Positions 63,293-64,000 of a stretch of DNA of 64,000 bases are shown here, piece by piece. The DNA comes from Litomosoides sigmodontis (taxonomy: Eukaryota; Nematoda; Chromadorea; Rhabditida; Onchocercidae). Under the pieces are notes generated by a model. That model did no database searches. It saw only the letters and a list, made by a program, of their open reading frames with translations, and was not told the origin of the DNA. Every line of letters begins with the position of its first letter. Position 1 is the first letter of the stretch. The stretch spans positions 4,239,317-4,303,316 of the forward strand of contig OY718804.1 of assembly GCA_963070105.1 (NCBI GenBank), read 5' to 3'. The translations under genes were made by a program, and so were the position numbers.

Positions 63293-64000
63293 ATGTCGGC
63301 GGGGAATTCCAGTGGGGTTGAGAACGATTCATTATGTGAAAATGCTCGAAGATTATTTGAAAAGTGTGACTGTTTGAGTGGAACGTCGAGGAGTTCCGGT
63401 TTATTGGTTACAGTTCCTGAATTAATTCGTGACGTAGCCCCAATGCGTTATGGATTGATCGCTGATGAATTCTACAGAAGTGGTACCAATTCGGAACGTG
63501 CGCTTGATGTAGAAAGTGAAGGATGTGTTCCCTTTTCATCATTATCAGAACTCTTCGTTGATAGTGATGATGATGATGAAATACCACATATGAGCTGTCA
63601 ACGAGAATCGTTTTGTATAAGAGACAAGCTCTCTTTCTCTCATAATTCTGCAAAATCTGTCTCGAATGAAAATCCATTCACTTCAATTTCGACATTGGAC
63701 AAGAAGAAGGGTGTATCCGCATGCCGTTGGAAAACGTCGAAAATCAGCAAAGGTCCTGTGTATGAACCGTCTTCGAGCCTATTCCATGACACAGAAGGGG
63801 AATGTCCAAGGAATGGTTCAGTCTTTTCCGGAAGAAAGGTCCATCGAGTTATTTTTTCCCAGGTTCCGGAAAGAGATCTTTTTAATCAAAAAAATCGGAT
63901 CTCAGGAGCTCCCTCGGCTTATAGTTCCATTTCAAGGACGTCTAACGTTTTCGATCGATTCCGCTATCAGCAAATTCCACGTGCGACTGCTCGTAGATTC
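63293..64000 (+). CDS. long Ser-rich ORF, unrecognised, open at the right edge
   Basis: From ATG at 63293 the frame stays open for 236 codons to the last base of the window. It starts MSAGNSSGVENDSLCENARR, has FEKCDCLSGTS, an acidic VDSDDDDEIP stretch, and many Ser, Arg and Lys residues, suggesting a disordered regulatory protein. GGTTTCAG ends 17 bases before the ATG and is a likely trans-splice acceptor. It cannot be the second exon of the ITPA gene: joining there gives an immediate TAA. No domain is recognised. Confidence 0.75.
   Translation, partial: MSAGNSSGVENDSLCENARRLFEKCDCLSGTSRSSGLLVTVPELIRDVAPMRYGLIADEFYRSGTNSERALDVESEGCVPFSSLSELFVDSDDDDEIPHMSCQRESFCIRDKLSFSHNSAKSVSNENPFTSISTLDKKKGVSACRWKTSKISKGPVYEPSSSLFHDTEGECPRNGSVFSGRKVHRVIFSQVPERDLFNQKNRISGAPSAYSSISRTSNVFDRFRYQQIPRATARRF

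Overview
The window looks like nuclear DNA of a nematode, probably a chromadorean. It is AT-rich, genes are split into many small exons by GT-AG introns, several start codons sit just downstream of a TTTCAG acceptor as expected for spliced-leader trans-splicing, and the gene set includes a FOZI-1-type protein (C2H2 zinc fingers plus an FH2 domain) and Ascaris-type TIL protease inhibitors. The species cannot be fixed from sequence alone. No tool was run: exon calls come from reading translations, splice motifs and reading-phase consistency.

Layout. 226-7389 (-): 5' two thirds of an SGSM/TBC-8 type RUN-TBC protein; the catalytic TBC core lies off the left edge. 7390-15423: gene-poor, with a 55-codon ORF, a microRNA-precursor-like hairpin and microsatellites. 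15424-21198 (-): a complete fozi-1-like gene whose 15 exons join in phase into an 835-residue protein. 21199-46440: about 25 kb without a recognisable gene, full of microsatellites, a 28-bp minisatellite carrying CACGTG, and a near-identical 2.1-2.2 kb direct duplication (30642-32885 and 43205-45264) with a CpG-rich core.

46441-48588 (+): two tandem secreted TIL inhibitors with matching exon structure but different reactive-site residues. 49507-53722 (+): a multi-zinc-finger gene that resembles MEP-1, plus a Cys-rich terminal exon that may or may not belong to it. 54978-55856 (+): a small heat shock protein with a heat shock element just upstream. 56996-58935 (-): an unrecognised protein with an RRM-like C-terminus and an odd internal junction. 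60046-62373 (+): SAM50, the mitochondrial outer-membrane beta-barrel assembly protein. 63104-63193 (+): the first exon of an ITPA-type pyrophosphatase. 63293-64000 (+): a long open frame running off the right edge.

The genes do not form one pathway. They are ordinary eukaryotic neighbours: vesicle traffic (SGSM), transcription (FOZI-1, zinc-finger gene), secreted protease control (TIL pair), stress (sHSP), mitochondrial biogenesis (SAM50) and nucleotide-pool cleaning (ITPA). The points most worth a second look are the diverged formin domain, the duplicated CpG-rich element, the E-box minisatellite, the TIL pair, the HSE and the ITPA exon pressed against an unrelated ORF.
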